Assembly (NCBI RefSeq): GCF_029846235.1
Contig: NZ_JARVWP010000002.1
Span: 248,001-312,000 of the forward strand
DNA: 64,000 nt
Reading direction: 5' to 3'
From: Bradyrhizobium sp. CER78
GTDB taxonomy: Bacteria > Pseudomonadota > Alphaproteobacteria > Rhizobiales > Xanthobacteraceae
Program-made: the position numbers and the translations under genes
In this document: in pieces, positions 43,069 to 51,883 of the stretch
How positions within the stretch are numbered: position 1 is the first letter of the stretch
Layout: each line of letters opens with the position of its first letter
The notes under the pieces: generated by a model
Databases searched by the model: none
Told to the model about the DNA's origin: nothing
The model's input: only the letters and a program-made list of their open reading frames with translations

Positions 43069-43124
43069 CCCTTCTATCTGCCTTCTTCTATCTGCCTTCT
43101 TCTATCTGCCTTCTTCTATCTGCC
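43069..43124. repeat. Four tandem copies of a 14-bp unit
   Basis: The unit TTCTTCTATCTGCC occurs three times exactly (43083-43124), preceded by one copy differing at two positions. The array starts just past the tetR stop and contains the stop codon of the convergent hydratase gene. It is a simple slippage-prone array. Confidence 0.9.
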
Positions 43125-43928
43125 TTGCCAGACCGGCTTGCGCTTCTCCGCGAACGCCTTCGGCCCTTCTATCGCATCGAGGCTGGCATAGGCCTCCACA
43201 TGCAGTCGCTCGGCCTCGACGAGGCCCCGAGCAAGCCCCAAATCCATCGCCGCAAGGACGCTGGCCTTGGCCGCCTTGACCGACAACGGCGCGCCCGCGA
43301 CGATCATCCGCGCCAGTTCATTCGCACGTTCGCGGACGGCCTGTGGGGTATCTTCGAGCGAGTTGAGGAAACCGTGCTCGGCCAGCCGTTCGATCGGCAC
43401 GGTCTCGCCGGTGAGAACCATCTCCATCAGCAGCGGCTGCGGTAGCATCCAAAGCATCGGTACCGCCCACGGAGACCCGCGCCCCATCTTCACCTCGGTT
43501 ATCCCGGCACGCGCGCCGCGCAAGCCGACCCTCAGGTCACACTTCAGCGCAAGCATCATTCCGCCAGCCATCAATGATCCGGTCATGGCCGCAATGATCG
43601 GCTTCGAGACCGTCCGCATCGCGTTCTGCATCGGATCGCGCATCCGCGTGAGGATATCCACCCCGTCCCTCGCCCGGATCTCAGCAGCCTGCTTCAGGTC
43701 CAGCCCCGCGCAGAATACGCCGCAGTCTGCGGACGTCAGGATAATCACGCGGACGGAGGGATCGGCTTCGGCCTTGCTCCACGCGTCGGTCAGGCCGTTC
43801 ATCGCCTCGACCGAGAGCCCGTTCTTGCGTTCGGGGCGGTCGATGGTCACGGTCGCGATGCCGCCTTCGACCGAATAGCGGACCTGCTCTTTGTCAGCCA
43901 CGATTTCTTCTTTCTTGAATTCTAACAT
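43116..43928 (-). CDS. Enoyl-CoA hydratase/isomerase-family protein with one altered Glu position
   Basis: The product has 270 residues from ATG 43928, or 261 from GTG 43901. The later start is attractive because the ATG lies inside the operator and AAGAAAGAAGA precedes the GTG. The crotonase fold is clear (ATVTIDRPERKNGLSVEAMN, CGVFCAGLDLKQA, GSLMAGGMMLALKCDLRVG). Where hydratases have Glu in GGGCELA, this has Met (AGGMMLA); the second acidic position may be kept in ITEVKMG. It may be an isomerase or another crotonase activity. Confidence 0.85.
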   Translation of the reverse strand: MLEFKKEEIVADKEQVRYSVEGGIATVTIDRPERKNGLSVEAMNGLTDAWSKAEADPSVRVIILTSADCGVFCAGLDLKQAAEIRARDGVDILTRMRDPMQNAMRTVSKPIIAAMTGSLMAGGMMLALKCDLRVGLRGARAGITEVKMGRGSPWAVPMLWMLPQPLLMEMVLTGETVPIERLAEHGFLNSLEDTPQAVRERANELARMIVAGAPLSVKAAKASVLAAMDLGLARGLVEAERLHVEAYASLDAIEGPKAFAEKRKPVWQGR

Positions 43929-43937
43929 TTGTTAGAA
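43920..43937. promoter_or_regulatory. TTCTAACA operator, site 1
   Basis: TTCTAACA-TT-TGTTAGAA is a perfect 8-bp inverted repeat between the divergent hydratase and acyl-CoA synthetase genes. It covers the first in-frame ATG of the hydratase gene. It is the first of three near-identical sites in the cluster. Confidence 0.8.
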
Positions 43938-43996
43938 TACATCGCCGCTAGCCAAATGCAAGAAGATGGCGCAGCTCTTGAAGCAGGAGAAAACCA

Positions 43997-45943
43997 ATGG
44001 CGTATCTCTGGACGCCCCCCGCGGAACTGGTGGAGAAGAGCAACCTGAGCGCGTTTCTTCGCGCCACGGGGCAGCCGGATTACGACGCGCTGGCGGCCAG
44101 GGCCGATGCCGATCCGGCCTGGCTCATGCAGGAAGTGTTCAAGTTCTGCGACGTCCGCTTCTATCGCCAGCCCGAGAAGATCCTTGATCTTGCACGAGGC
44201 GAGCCATGGGCGCGCTGGTGCGTTGGCGGGACCACCAACATCGTCCTCAATTGCATCGACAAGCACCGCGGAACTGAAGCCTGGGACAAGACGTTTCTGG
44301 TCTGGGAAGGCGAAGACAGGCGCGAGCAGCGACGACTGAGCTATGCCGAGTTCGCTTCCGCCGTCGAGCGGCTAGCCTCCGGCCTGCGCAAGCTCGGAAT
44401 CGGCAAGGGCGATGTCGTCGCCATCTACATGCCGAACCTGCCCGAAACCTTCGTGGCCTTCTTCGCGATCCTGAAGATCGGCGCGATCGTGATGCCGCTG
44501 TTCTCCGGCTTCGGCCCCGACCCGATCCGGTCGCGGCTCAACCACGGTGAAGCGAAGGCCGTGATCACCGCGAACGGCACCTGGCGTCGCGGCACGCCGG
44601 GTCCGCTGAAATCGGTGCTCGACGAGGCACTCGAAACCGCACCGAGCGTCCAGCATGTGATCGTGGCCGACCGCGGCGGGCTCGGCATCGACACGCCGAT
44701 GCAGGCGGGACGCGACCACTGGTGGAACGAGATCGCCCAGGACGGAGCAGAGCTTCCGACGGCCGAAATGGACGCGGAAGACCCCGCCATCCTTCTCTAC
44801 ACGTCAGGCACGACCGGTGAGCCGAAGGGCTGTGTGTGGACACACATCAGCTTCATCGGCTCAATGGTCACGCGGGATATGATCATCTGCGGCGACTTCA
44901 AGCCAACGGACCTGTTTTTCTTCTTCAGCGATATGGGATGGATGGTAGGCGCGATGTGCGCCTGCATTCCGAGCTTCGCCGGCGGCCGACTGCTGGTCGC
45001 CGAGGGGACCCCCGACTATCCCGATACGGGGCGCTTCTGGCGCCTGATCGCCGAGCACAAGGTCACCTATCTCGGTGTCTCACCGACCATCGTGCGCGGC
45101 ATGATGCGGTATGGCGAGGAGGTCGAGCAATACGACCTCTCGAGCCTGCGGATAACGGCGTCGGGCGGCGAGGCCTGGACGGAGACGCCGTGGCGATGGT
45201 TCTTCGAGCATGTCTGCAAGTCGAATATCCCGATCATCAATATTTCCGGTGGCACGGAAGTCGGCGGCTGCATCTTCACCGGCACGCCGAACCATCCGAT
45301 GAATCCGTGTTCGTTCTCCCGGCCGGCGCTCGGGGTCGGCGCAGATATCGTCGACGTGGCGGGTCACCGCGTCCCCGACGGCGAGGTCGGCGAACTGGTC
45401 CTGCGTCATGCATCGATCGGGTTGACCAAGAGCTTGTGGAAGGCCGACCAGCGCTATCTCGAGAGTTACTGGAAAACGATCCCGGGCATCTGGGTGCATG
45501 GCGACTTTGCCATGCGTGGCGAGGACGGCCTCTACTACATTCTCGGCCGCTCCGACGACACGATCAAGATCTCGGGCAAGCGCGTCGGCCCTGCGGAGCT
45601 CGAGGGAATACTGACCGCGACCGCCAAGGTTGCGGAAGCTGCGGTCTTCAGCGTCTCCCACCCGGTGAAAGGCTCCGCGATCGTGTGCGCCTGCGTGCCG
45701 GCCGCCCCCACGCAGGATTCCCGCGCGCTCTCCGAAGAATTGTCCCAAGCGCTGGTGCACGGAATGGGCACATCATACCGCCCCGAGCGGGTGTTGCTGG
45801 TCGACGACCTGCCAAGGACGCGCAACATGAAGATCATGCGCCGCGTGCTCCGCGCCGTCTTCGAGGACAAGGACCCCGGCGATCTGTCGGCGCTCGCCAA
45901 CCCGGAGGCCATCGAGCACATCCGACGGAAGCTCAAGGCGTAG
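43997..45943 (+). CDS. Acetyl-CoA-synthetase-like acyl-CoA synthetase
   Basis: The product has 648 residues, the length of the AcsA/PrpE group, longer than ordinary acyl-CoA ligases. Motifs: LLYTSGTTGEPKGCVWTH near residue 270, the ISGGTEVGGC segment near residue 420, VHGDFAMRGEDGLYYILGRS near residue 500, DDTIKISGKRVGPAELE, and the catalytic Lys in RTRNMKIMRRVLR near residue 620. It activates a short carboxylic acid with ATP. GCAGGAG 8 bases upstream supports the start. It is divergent from the hydratase gene under the shared operator. Confidence 0.9.
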   Translation: MAYLWTPPAELVEKSNLSAFLRATGQPDYDALAARADADPAWLMQEVFKFCDVRFYRQPEKILDLARGEPWARWCVGGTTNIVLNCIDKHRGTEAWDKTFLVWEGEDRREQRRLSYAEFASAVERLASGLRKLGIGKGDVVAIYMPNLPETFVAFFAILKIGAIVMPLFSGFGPDPIRSRLNHGEAKAVITANGTWRRGTPGPLKSVLDEALETAPSVQHVIVADRGGLGIDTPMQAGRDHWWNEIAQDGAELPTAEMDAEDPAILLYTSGTTGEPKGCVWTHISFIGSMVTRDMIICGDFKPTDLFFFFSDMGWMVGAMCACIPSFAGGRLLVAEGTPDYPDTGRFWRLIAEHKVTYLGVSPTIVRGMMRYGEEVEQYDLSSLRITASGGEAWTETPWRWFFEHVCKSNIPIINISGGTEVGGCIFTGTPNHPMNPCSFSRPALGVGADIVDVAGHRVPDGEVGELVLRHASIGLTKSLWKADQRYLESYWKTIPGIWVHGDFAMRGEDGLYYILGRSDDTIKISGKRVGPAELEGILTATAKVAEAAVFSVSHPVKGSAIVCACVPAAPTQDSRALSEELSQALVHGMGTSYRPERVLLVDDLPRTRNMKIMRRVLRAVFEDKDPGDLSALANPEAIEHIRRKLKA

Positions 45944-45966
45944 CAGCCGGCCCCAATTCATCCAAG

Positions 45967-46001
45967 CGTCAAGGCAACCGGCCAAGTCAGTTGCCTTGAC
46001 G
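45967..46001. terminator. Bidirectional hairpin between convergent genes
   Basis: CGTCAAGGCAAC and GTTGCCTTGACG are a perfect 12-bp inverted repeat around an 11-base loop. It lies between the ends of the rightward synthetase and the leftward hydratase-family gene and can serve both. Confidence 0.7.
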
Positions 46002-46015
46002 AGGACCAGTCGATC

Positions 46016-46825
46016 CTAGATCGGGCAATCCTTCGGAAACGCGGGCTTGCGCTTCTCGAGGTGAGAGGCCAGCCCTTCGCGCGCTTCGTTGCCGGCAAAG
46101 CCCAGGATCTCGAGCGCAGTCGAGGTATCGAACAGCGGCCCGTTGACGCGAAGCCAATTGTTCAACGCATATTTGGTCCAACGGATCGCGCTCTGTGCGC
46201 CGGTGGCGAGATCCTGCGCCGTTTCAAGTGCGATCTTCTGCAGTTCGGCATCATCGACACACAGCGAAACCAGGCCGATCCGCTCGGCTTCCTCACCGGA
46301 CAGCGGCTTGCATGTGAGCAGATAGTACTTTGCCTTCGCGAGGCCACAGAGCAGCGGCCAGATGATGCAGGCGACGTCGCCTGCCGCGACACCGAGCCGC
46401 GTGTGACCGTCGACGATCCGCGCGGATTTGCCACAAATCGACACGTCCGCGAGGATGCCGACCACGAGACCGGCTCCCACGGCAACGCCATTGATGGCCG
46501 AGATGATCGGCTTGTTGCAGTTGATGACGTTGTAGACGAGGTCCTTTGCCTCTTTCCAGGTCGCCATCCGTGCCGCCGGATTGTCGAACAGCCCCTTGAT
46601 CAGTTCGAAGTCGCCGCCGGCCGAGAATGCCTTTCCGGCCCCCGTGACGATCACGGCGTTGATATCGGGATCGTTGTCGATGTCGCGCCAGATGTGGGTG
46701 AGCTGCGTATGGGTCTCGGCGTCGACGGAATTGTAGGTTTCGGGGCGATCGAAGGTGACCCGAAGAATCCGTTCCGCCGGATAGTCGAGCTTCAGCCTGG
46801 TGTAGGCGGCGTATCGATTGGACAT
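46016..46825 (-). CDS. Enoyl-CoA hydratase-family protein lacking both catalytic Glu residues
   Basis: The 269-residue crotonase-fold protein has ILRVTFDRPETYNSVDAETH, GAGKAFSAGGDFELI, and NGVAVGAGLVVGILADVSIC. The two glutamates of true hydratases are missing: GGGCELA reads GAGLVVG, and the PEI(K/N)LG segment reads DGHTRLGV. It therefore probably catalyses another crotonase-type reaction or is structural. It is divergent from the ligase gene at 46957, and the second operator lies between them. Confidence 0.85.
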   Translation of the reverse strand: MSNRYAAYTRLKLDYPAERILRVTFDRPETYNSVDAETHTQLTHIWRDIDNDPDINAVIVTGAGKAFSAGGDFELIKGLFDNPAARMATWKEAKDLVYNVINCNKPIISAINGVAVGAGLVVGILADVSICGKSARIVDGHTRLGVAAGDVACIIWPLLCGLAKAKYYLLTCKPLSGEEAERIGLVSLCVDDAELQKIALETAQDLATGAQSAIRWTKYALNNWLRVNGPLFDTSTALEILGFAGNEAREGLASHLEKRKPAFPKDCPI

Positions 46826-46869
46826 GTTGATCTTCCCGCTGTTGGCGCCTAAGAAGCGCTACCAATTAT

Positions 46870-46887
46870 TTCTAACAGATGTTAGAA
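46870..46887. promoter_or_regulatory. TTCTAACA operator, site 2
   Basis: TTCTAACA-GA-TGTTAGAA, identical to site 1 apart from the 2-base centre, lies between the divergent hydratase-family and ligase genes. An ATG inside it opens the ligase reading frame, as in site 1, but a better start lies downstream. Confidence 0.8.
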
Positions 46888-46956
46888 TTTGTAATCCGCC
46901 GGCGCAAGCGCCGGTTTGGGACAAGAATGTCGAAAGACAGCACTCGAGGAAACGTC

Positions 46957-48498
46957 ATGGCAACCGAGTTCAGTACTCAGATAGGCGCCGGATCCGACAT
47001 CGGAACCGTCGGTACGCTGTTTCAGGCCTGCGCCGAACTTCATGCCGACAGACTTGCAATTGAACACCGCGGCCGGCGCGTGACCTATGGCGAGCTGCTC
47101 GACCGGGTCCGTCGCCTGACTGCCGTGCTCGCCGCGCGGGGCCTCCAGCGGGGCGACCGGCTCGGCCTGCTGTCGCGTAACCGACCGGAATACCTCGAAA
47201 TCGAGCTGGCAGCGGCCAACCTCGGGATCATCACTGCGTGCCTGAACTGGCGGCTGGCCGAGCGCGAGCTCACCTACTGTATTGAGCTGGTGTCGCCCAA
47301 GCTGCTCTTGGTCGAAGCTGATCTCGCAGCAAACCTCCCGCCCGCCGCCAGGGCGAATCCGATCCTGGAGATCGGGCCGGAATATGAAAGCGAACTCGTA
47401 CGGCAGGACGGGCGCGCGGCCCCGTGTGTGGCACAGCCGGAAGACGGACTCGTCATTCTCTACACCAGCGGCACGACCGGCCTGCCGAAAGGCGCCGTCA
47501 TCTCGCACCGCGCGATGGTGATGCGCGCGCTGGTCTTTTCCTCCGAGCTTCGCATAGCGCCGCACGACACGTTCGTGGCATGGACGCCGCTGTTCCACAT
47601 GGCGTCGACCGACCACGCACTTGCGACCTTGCTGCGTGGCGGAACCGTGATCGTGATCGACGGATTCCAGTTGGAACCGCTGCTGACAGCCGTATCCCAA
47701 CACGACATTGGCTGGCTGGTCCTGATCCCAGGCATGGTGGAGGCGTTTATCGACGGCCTGAAGACGCAGCGCGCGAAGGTGAAGGGCGTGCGTGTGTGCG
47801 GGGCTATGGCGGACCTTGTGCCCCCGCACGCCATTGCCGCGGTCACCGAACTGCTCCGCGCTCCTTATCTCAACAGCTTCGGCTCGACCGAAACCGGCCT
47901 GCCACCGGCGACGCGGGCGCTGATCCCGCTCGGTGAAGTGCCGGCCAGCCTGTCCAAGCGACAGAACGCATTCTGCGAGATCAAGCTGGTGGACACCTCC
48001 AACAACGAGGTCGCTCCCGGCGAACCCGGCGAATTGGCCATCCGCAGCCCGACGCTATTTTCCGGCTATTGGAAGGCAGACGAGACCAATGCGCACGACT
48101 TCCGCGGCGGCTGGTTTCACATGGGCGACGTGTTCAGGCGCAACCCGGACGGATCGCTCGATTTCGTCGATCGCGCCAAATACATGATCAAGTCGGGCGG
48201 CGAGAACATCTATCCCGCCGAGATCGAACGTGTGCTGCTGAGCGACGATCGGATCACAGAAGTCGCAGTCGTGCGCGCCGCTGACGCCAGATGGGGCGAG
48301 GCTCCGGTTGCCTTTGTCGCGTGCCGCGACAATGCCCAACTGACGGAGGCTGAGCTCGCCGAACTGTGCCGCCGCGAGCTGGCCGGCTACAAACGGCCAC
48401 GCGAATTCCGCTTCATCGCATTTGCAGAATTCCCGCGCTCCACCAGCGGCAAGGTCCAGCGCCACGAACTCGAACGGCTTTTGAAGGCTTCCACATGA
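46957..48498 (+). CDS. AMP-forming fatty-acid-type acyl-CoA ligase
   Basis: I chose ATG 46957 (GAGGAA 5 bases upstream), giving 513 residues; the frame is open from an ATG at 46879 that lies in the operator. Motifs: ILYTSGTTGLPKGAVISH near residue 165, NSFGSTETGLPP near residue 305, FHMGDVFRRNPDGSLDFVDR, KYMIKSGGENIYPAEIE, and RSTSGKVQRHELERL near the C-terminus. It makes an acyl-CoA from a carboxylic acid. It overlaps the thiolase-like gene by 4 bp (ATGA), and a DUF35 gene follows, all in one operon. Confidence 0.9.
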   Translation: MATEFSTQIGAGSDIGTVGTLFQACAELHADRLAIEHRGRRVTYGELLDRVRRLTAVLAARGLQRGDRLGLLSRNRPEYLEIELAAANLGIITACLNWRLAERELTYCIELVSPKLLLVEADLAANLPPAARANPILEIGPEYESELVRQDGRAAPCVAQPEDGLVILYTSGTTGLPKGAVISHRAMVMRALVFSSELRIAPHDTFVAWTPLFHMASTDHALATLLRGGTVIVIDGFQLEPLLTAVSQHDIGWLVLIPGMVEAFIDGLKTQRAKVKGVRVCGAMADLVPPHAIAAVTELLRAPYLNSFGSTETGLPPATRALIPLGEVPASLSKRQNAFCEIKLVDTSNNEVAPGEPGELAIRSPTLFSGYWKADETNAHDFRGGWFHMGDVFRRNPDGSLDFVDRAKYMIKSGGENIYPAEIERVLLSDDRITEVAVVRAADARWGEAPVAFVACRDNAQLTEAELAELCRRELAGYKRPREFRFIAFAEFPRSTSGKVQRHELERLLKAST

Positions 48499-49676
48499 GC
48501 GACACCAGTCTTCGCGGGAAGGTCGCCGTCATCGGCATCGGACTATCGGCGGTCGGCAAGGTCCCGGGCCGCAGCCCGCTCTCGCTTGCCGCCGAGGCCG
48601 CCAGGAATGCACTCGCGGACGCTGGGCTGCAACAGAGCGAGGTGGATGGCGTGCTGTCGAGCCACGCTTTCGCCTCCCCGTTCCACCGCTTCAGCGTTGC
48701 CTTCAGCGAATATTTCGGAATTCGACCGACTTTCTCCAATACGCTGCAGGTGTCCGGCGCGACGGCGGCGACGATGTTCAGTGTCGGCGCGGCCGCCATT
48801 CACGGCGGCCTCGCCAAGGTGGTGCTGGTGGTCGCGGCCGACAGCCTCATGACCGGGCTGACGCCGGATCTCGCGCTGCGTTCGCTGACCGAAAGCCGGG
48901 ATCAGCAATACGAAATGCCGTTCGGCGTCCCCGTCGCCAACACCTTCGCGATGACGGCCTATCGGCACATGAAGGAGTTCGGCACCACGCCCGAGCAACT
49001 GGCGGAGGTCGCAGTCGTGCACAGGCGTCACGCGGCGCGGACCCCCGGCGCGCAGCAGACGACGCCGATCACCACCGCGGACGTGCTGAATTCGCCGATG
49101 GTCACGACGCCTTATCGCAAGCTCGACTGCTCGCTGATCTCGGACGGCGGTGCGGCGTTTGTCCTCACCTCGGCCGAGCATGCGCAGGCGCTCGGGATCG
49201 AGAAGCCGGTCTATATTCTCGGCTGCGGCGAGTGCTACACCCATGAGCACATCTTCCTGATGCCGTCCCTCACCACGACCGGCGCCGTCGAATCCAGCCA
49301 GCGAGCCTATGCGATGGCCGGCTACCGACCAACCGACATGAACGTCGCCGGCATCTACGATTGCTTCACAGGCACGGTGATCATGATGCTCGAAGACCTC
49401 GGCTTCTGCCGGAAGGGGGAAGGTGGACCGTTCGTCGCCGACGGGCAGATGAGCTATGGCGGCCGAATTCCCTCCAACACCCATGGCGGCTTGCTATCAT
49501 TCGCGCATTCGGGAATGCCGGGCTCACTGTTCCACTTCCATGAAGTGATCGCGCAGTTGCGCGGCCAATGTGGCGAACGGCAGGTCGAGGGCGCACACCT
49601 GGGGCTGGTGCACAGCCTTGGCGCTGGTTTCGCCACCAACGCCACGACCATTCTGGGCACACGGGGAGCGCTGTGA
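48495..49676 (+). CDS. Thiolase-like protein without catalytic Cys, probable aldolase-type subunit
   Basis: The product has 393 residues with the thiolase fold of the SCP2 group. The segment where thiolases carry the nucleophilic Cys reads TLQVSGATAATMF, with no Cys nearby, and the usual HDCF reads YDCFTGTVIMMLEDLGFC. This pattern, together with a DUF35 partner in the next gene (1-base overlap, TGATG), resembles the Ltp2-DUF35 retro-aldolase of steroid side-chain degradation, not a Claisen thiolase. A C-C cleaving aldolase on a hydroxyacyl-CoA is therefore the best guess; the substrate is unknown. Confidence 0.8.
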   Translation: MSDTSLRGKVAVIGIGLSAVGKVPGRSPLSLAAEAARNALADAGLQQSEVDGVLSSHAFASPFHRFSVAFSEYFGIRPTFSNTLQVSGATAATMFSVGAAAIHGGLAKVVLVVAADSLMTGLTPDLALRSLTESRDQQYEMPFGVPVANTFAMTAYRHMKEFGTTPEQLAEVAVVHRRHAARTPGAQQTTPITTADVLNSPMVTTPYRKLDCSLISDGGAAFVLTSAEHAQALGIEKPVYILGCGECYTHEHIFLMPSLTTTGAVESSQRAYAMAGYRPTDMNVAGIYDCFTGTVIMMLEDLGFCRKGEGGPFVADGQMSYGGRIPSNTHGGLLSFAHSGMPGSLFHFHEVIAQLRGQCGERQVEGAHLGLVHSLGAGFATNATTILGTRGAL

Positions 49677-50092
49677 TGGTCTCGGAAGACTCCACCCGAA
49701 AGCCCCTGCCCGCGCCGGATGCCGACACGGCCGCGTTCTGGCGCGGCCTGCAACACGGCAAGCTTCTACTGCAGCACTGCCGCCAATGCCACCACGTGCA
49801 ATACTACCAGCAGGCCACTTGCCGCGAATGCGGCAGCGATGAGCTCGAGCACAGGCCGGCAACCGGCCGCGGCAAGGTTCACTCCTTCAGTGTGGTCCAC
49901 CGGGCTCCGGGCCCGGCATTCAAGGCAGACGTGCCCTACGCTGTGTTGCTCGTCGAGCTCGCGGAAGGGCCACGCATGATCAGCACTCTCATAGGCAGCG
50001 ACCCGAAGGACGTCACGTTCGACATGGATGTCGAGCTTGCCTTCGACCAGGTCTCCGACCACATCACCCTGCCGCGATTCAGGAAGGCTTGA
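49676..50092 (+). CDS. DUF35 / OB-fold zinc-ribbon partner protein
   Basis: The 138-residue protein has the DUF35 architecture: an N-terminal helix (TAAFWRGLQHGKLLLQHC), a rubredoxin-like zinc ribbon with two CxxC pairs (CRQC and CREC), then an OB fold (GRGKVHSFSVVHRAPGPAF, VPYAVLLVELAEG). DUF35 proteins bind acyl-CoA and form complexes with thiolase-like partners. Its start overlaps the stop of the thiolase-like gene, which strongly suggests the two form a complex. Confidence 0.88.
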   Translation: MVSEDSTRKPLPAPDADTAAFWRGLQHGKLLLQHCRQCHHVQYYQQATCRECGSDELEHRPATGRGKVHSFSVVHRAPGPAFKADVPYAVLLVELAEGPRMISTLIGSDPKDVTFDMDVELAFDQVSDHITLPRFRKA

Positions 50093-50132
50093 GAGGCGCG
50101 CATGAGTTCCTCTTGCATCGCCGCGCGATCGA

Positions 50133-50150
50133 TTCTAACAACTGTTAGAT
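50133..50150. promoter_or_regulatory. TTCTAACA operator, site 3
   Basis: TTCTAACA-AC-TGTTAGAT matches sites 1 and 2 apart from the centre and the last base. It lies between the DUF35 gene and the carboxylase operon, 110 bp before the carboxyltransferase start. Confidence 0.75.
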
Positions 50151-50259
50151 TTTGGCGCCTCGTTCACGTCGTGAGGATCGCGCCGCCACCCCATGGAAAG
50201 ATTCACACCGACGGCAAGCCGACGACGAGCTTGCCGCGCAGCCGCCAGGACCACTCGCA

Positions 50260-51867
50260 ATGGCAATGATGAAATCGGACGTCGCGACCTCGAGCGAGGA
50301 ATACGCACGCAACCGCAGCGCTTACGCCGAGCGCGTCGCCGACCTTCGGCGACGTCGGGCCGCCGCGGCGATCGGCGGGCCCGAACGGGCGCGCAAGCTT
50401 CACAAGGATCGCGACCAGTTGCTGCCGCGCGAACGGATCGCCGCGCTGGTCGATCCCGGATCGCCGTTCCTTGAATTCTGTCAATTGGCCGGCGAAGGCT
50501 TGTACGAAGGAGTGCCGCCCGGCGGCAGCATCATCACCGGCGTCGGCATGATCTCCGGTCGTCCCTGCATGATCATCGCCAACGAACCCACGGTGAAGGG
50601 CGGCACTTATTACGGCATCACCTGCAAGAAGCACGTTCGCGCCCAGCGCTTCGCCTGGCAGCATCGCCTCCCCTGCGTGACCCTGGTCCAGTCAGGCGGC
50701 GCTAACCTGCCCGACCAACCCAATATCTTCCCCGACGACGGCCAGTTCGGCTCGATCTTCTACAACCAGGTCAGGATGTCCGCCGAAGGCATCCCGCAGA
50801 TTGCCGTGGTGCACGGTCCCTCGACCGCAGGCGGCGCCTACATTCCCGCCTTATGCGATGAGACGGTGATCATTCGAAACCAGGGCGCCATGTTCCTCGG
50901 CGGCCCGCAACTCGTCTATGCGGCAACGCGGGAGGAAGTCGGCATCGAAGCACTCGGCGGTGGCGAGATGCACAGCCGCGTCAGCGGCGTGACCGATCAT
51001 CTCGCCGAGAACGATGCACACGCGATCGCGATCACGCGCGAGATCGTAGCGAATCTCGGCGAAATCCCGCGGCAGACCTGGACGGTCGCTCCCGCACGCG
51101 CCCCCCTGTTCGATCCGGCCGAAATCTACGGCCTGATCTCCTCGGATCCCCGCGTTCCCACCAACAATCGCGACATCCTCGCCCGCCTCGTCGACGACAG
51201 CGAATTCCATGAGTTCAAGCCGCTCTACGGCGATACGCTGGTGACCGGCTTCGCGCGGATCATGGGCTTCGAGATCGGCATCCTCTGCAACAACGGCGTG
51301 CTGTTCTCCGAAAGCGCGCTGAAGGCGACGCACTTCATCGACCTCTGCTGCAAACGCGACATTCCGCTGCTGTTCATGGCCGACGTCACCGGCTTCATGG
51401 TCGGCCGCGAGGCGGAAGAAGGCGGCATCACCAAGAACGGCGCGAAGATGATCACGGCGATGGCGAGCGCGAACGTGCCGAAATACACGCTGATCATGGG
51501 CAACGCCTATGGCGCGGGATACCTCGCGATGTGCGGTCGGGCGTTCCGGCCGAACGCCATGATGATGTGGCCGAATGCCCGTTCCGCGATCATGGGACCT
51601 GACCAGGCCGCCACAACGCTCGCGATGGTCCGCGACGAGGTTCACAAACGCGAAGGCACGACTTGGACGGACGCCGAGCGCGAGGCCTATATGGCGCCGA
51701 CCCGGCGAACATTTGAGGACTTCGCCAATGCCTACAATTTCGCCCGCAACACCTGGTGCGACATGGTGATCGATCCGCTCGAAACCCGAAGCGTGATGGC
51801 GTTGCTGCTCGATCTGGCCGGCCGGATCCCGCGTCAGCACACCGACTTCGGCGTGTTGCGAATGTAG
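50260..51867 (+). CDS. Acyl-CoA carboxylase carboxyltransferase (beta) subunit
   Basis: From ATG 50260 (AGGA 9 bases upstream) the product has 535 residues, the size of methylcrotonyl- and geranyl-CoA carboxylase beta subunits. Family landmarks include KHVRAQRFAWQHRLPCVTLV, QSGGANLPDQPNIFPD, STAGGAYIPALCDE near residue 190, and NAYGAGYLAMCGRAF near residue 420. It transfers carboxyl from biotin to an acyl-CoA. The biotin-carrying subunit follows after 16 bp. Methylcrotonyl, geranyl or a related branched enoyl-CoA are the natural candidates; the sequence alone does not decide. Confidence 0.9.
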   Translation: MAMMKSDVATSSEEYARNRSAYAERVADLRRRRAAAAIGGPERARKLHKDRDQLLPRERIAALVDPGSPFLEFCQLAGEGLYEGVPPGGSIITGVGMISGRPCMIIANEPTVKGGTYYGITCKKHVRAQRFAWQHRLPCVTLVQSGGANLPDQPNIFPDDGQFGSIFYNQVRMSAEGIPQIAVVHGPSTAGGAYIPALCDETVIIRNQGAMFLGGPQLVYAATREEVGIEALGGGEMHSRVSGVTDHLAENDAHAIAITREIVANLGEIPRQTWTVAPARAPLFDPAEIYGLISSDPRVPTNNRDILARLVDDSEFHEFKPLYGDTLVTGFARIMGFEIGILCNNGVLFSESALKATHFIDLCCKRDIPLLFMADVTGFMVGREAEEGGITKNGAKMITAMASANVPKYTLIMGNAYGAGYLAMCGRAFRPNAMMMWPNARSAIMGPDQAATTLAMVRDEVHKREGTTWTDAEREAYMAPTRRTFEDFANAYNFARNTWCDMVIDPLETRSVMALLLDLAGRIPRQHTDFGVLRM

Positions 51868-51883
51868 ACGCAGGAGACCCGCT

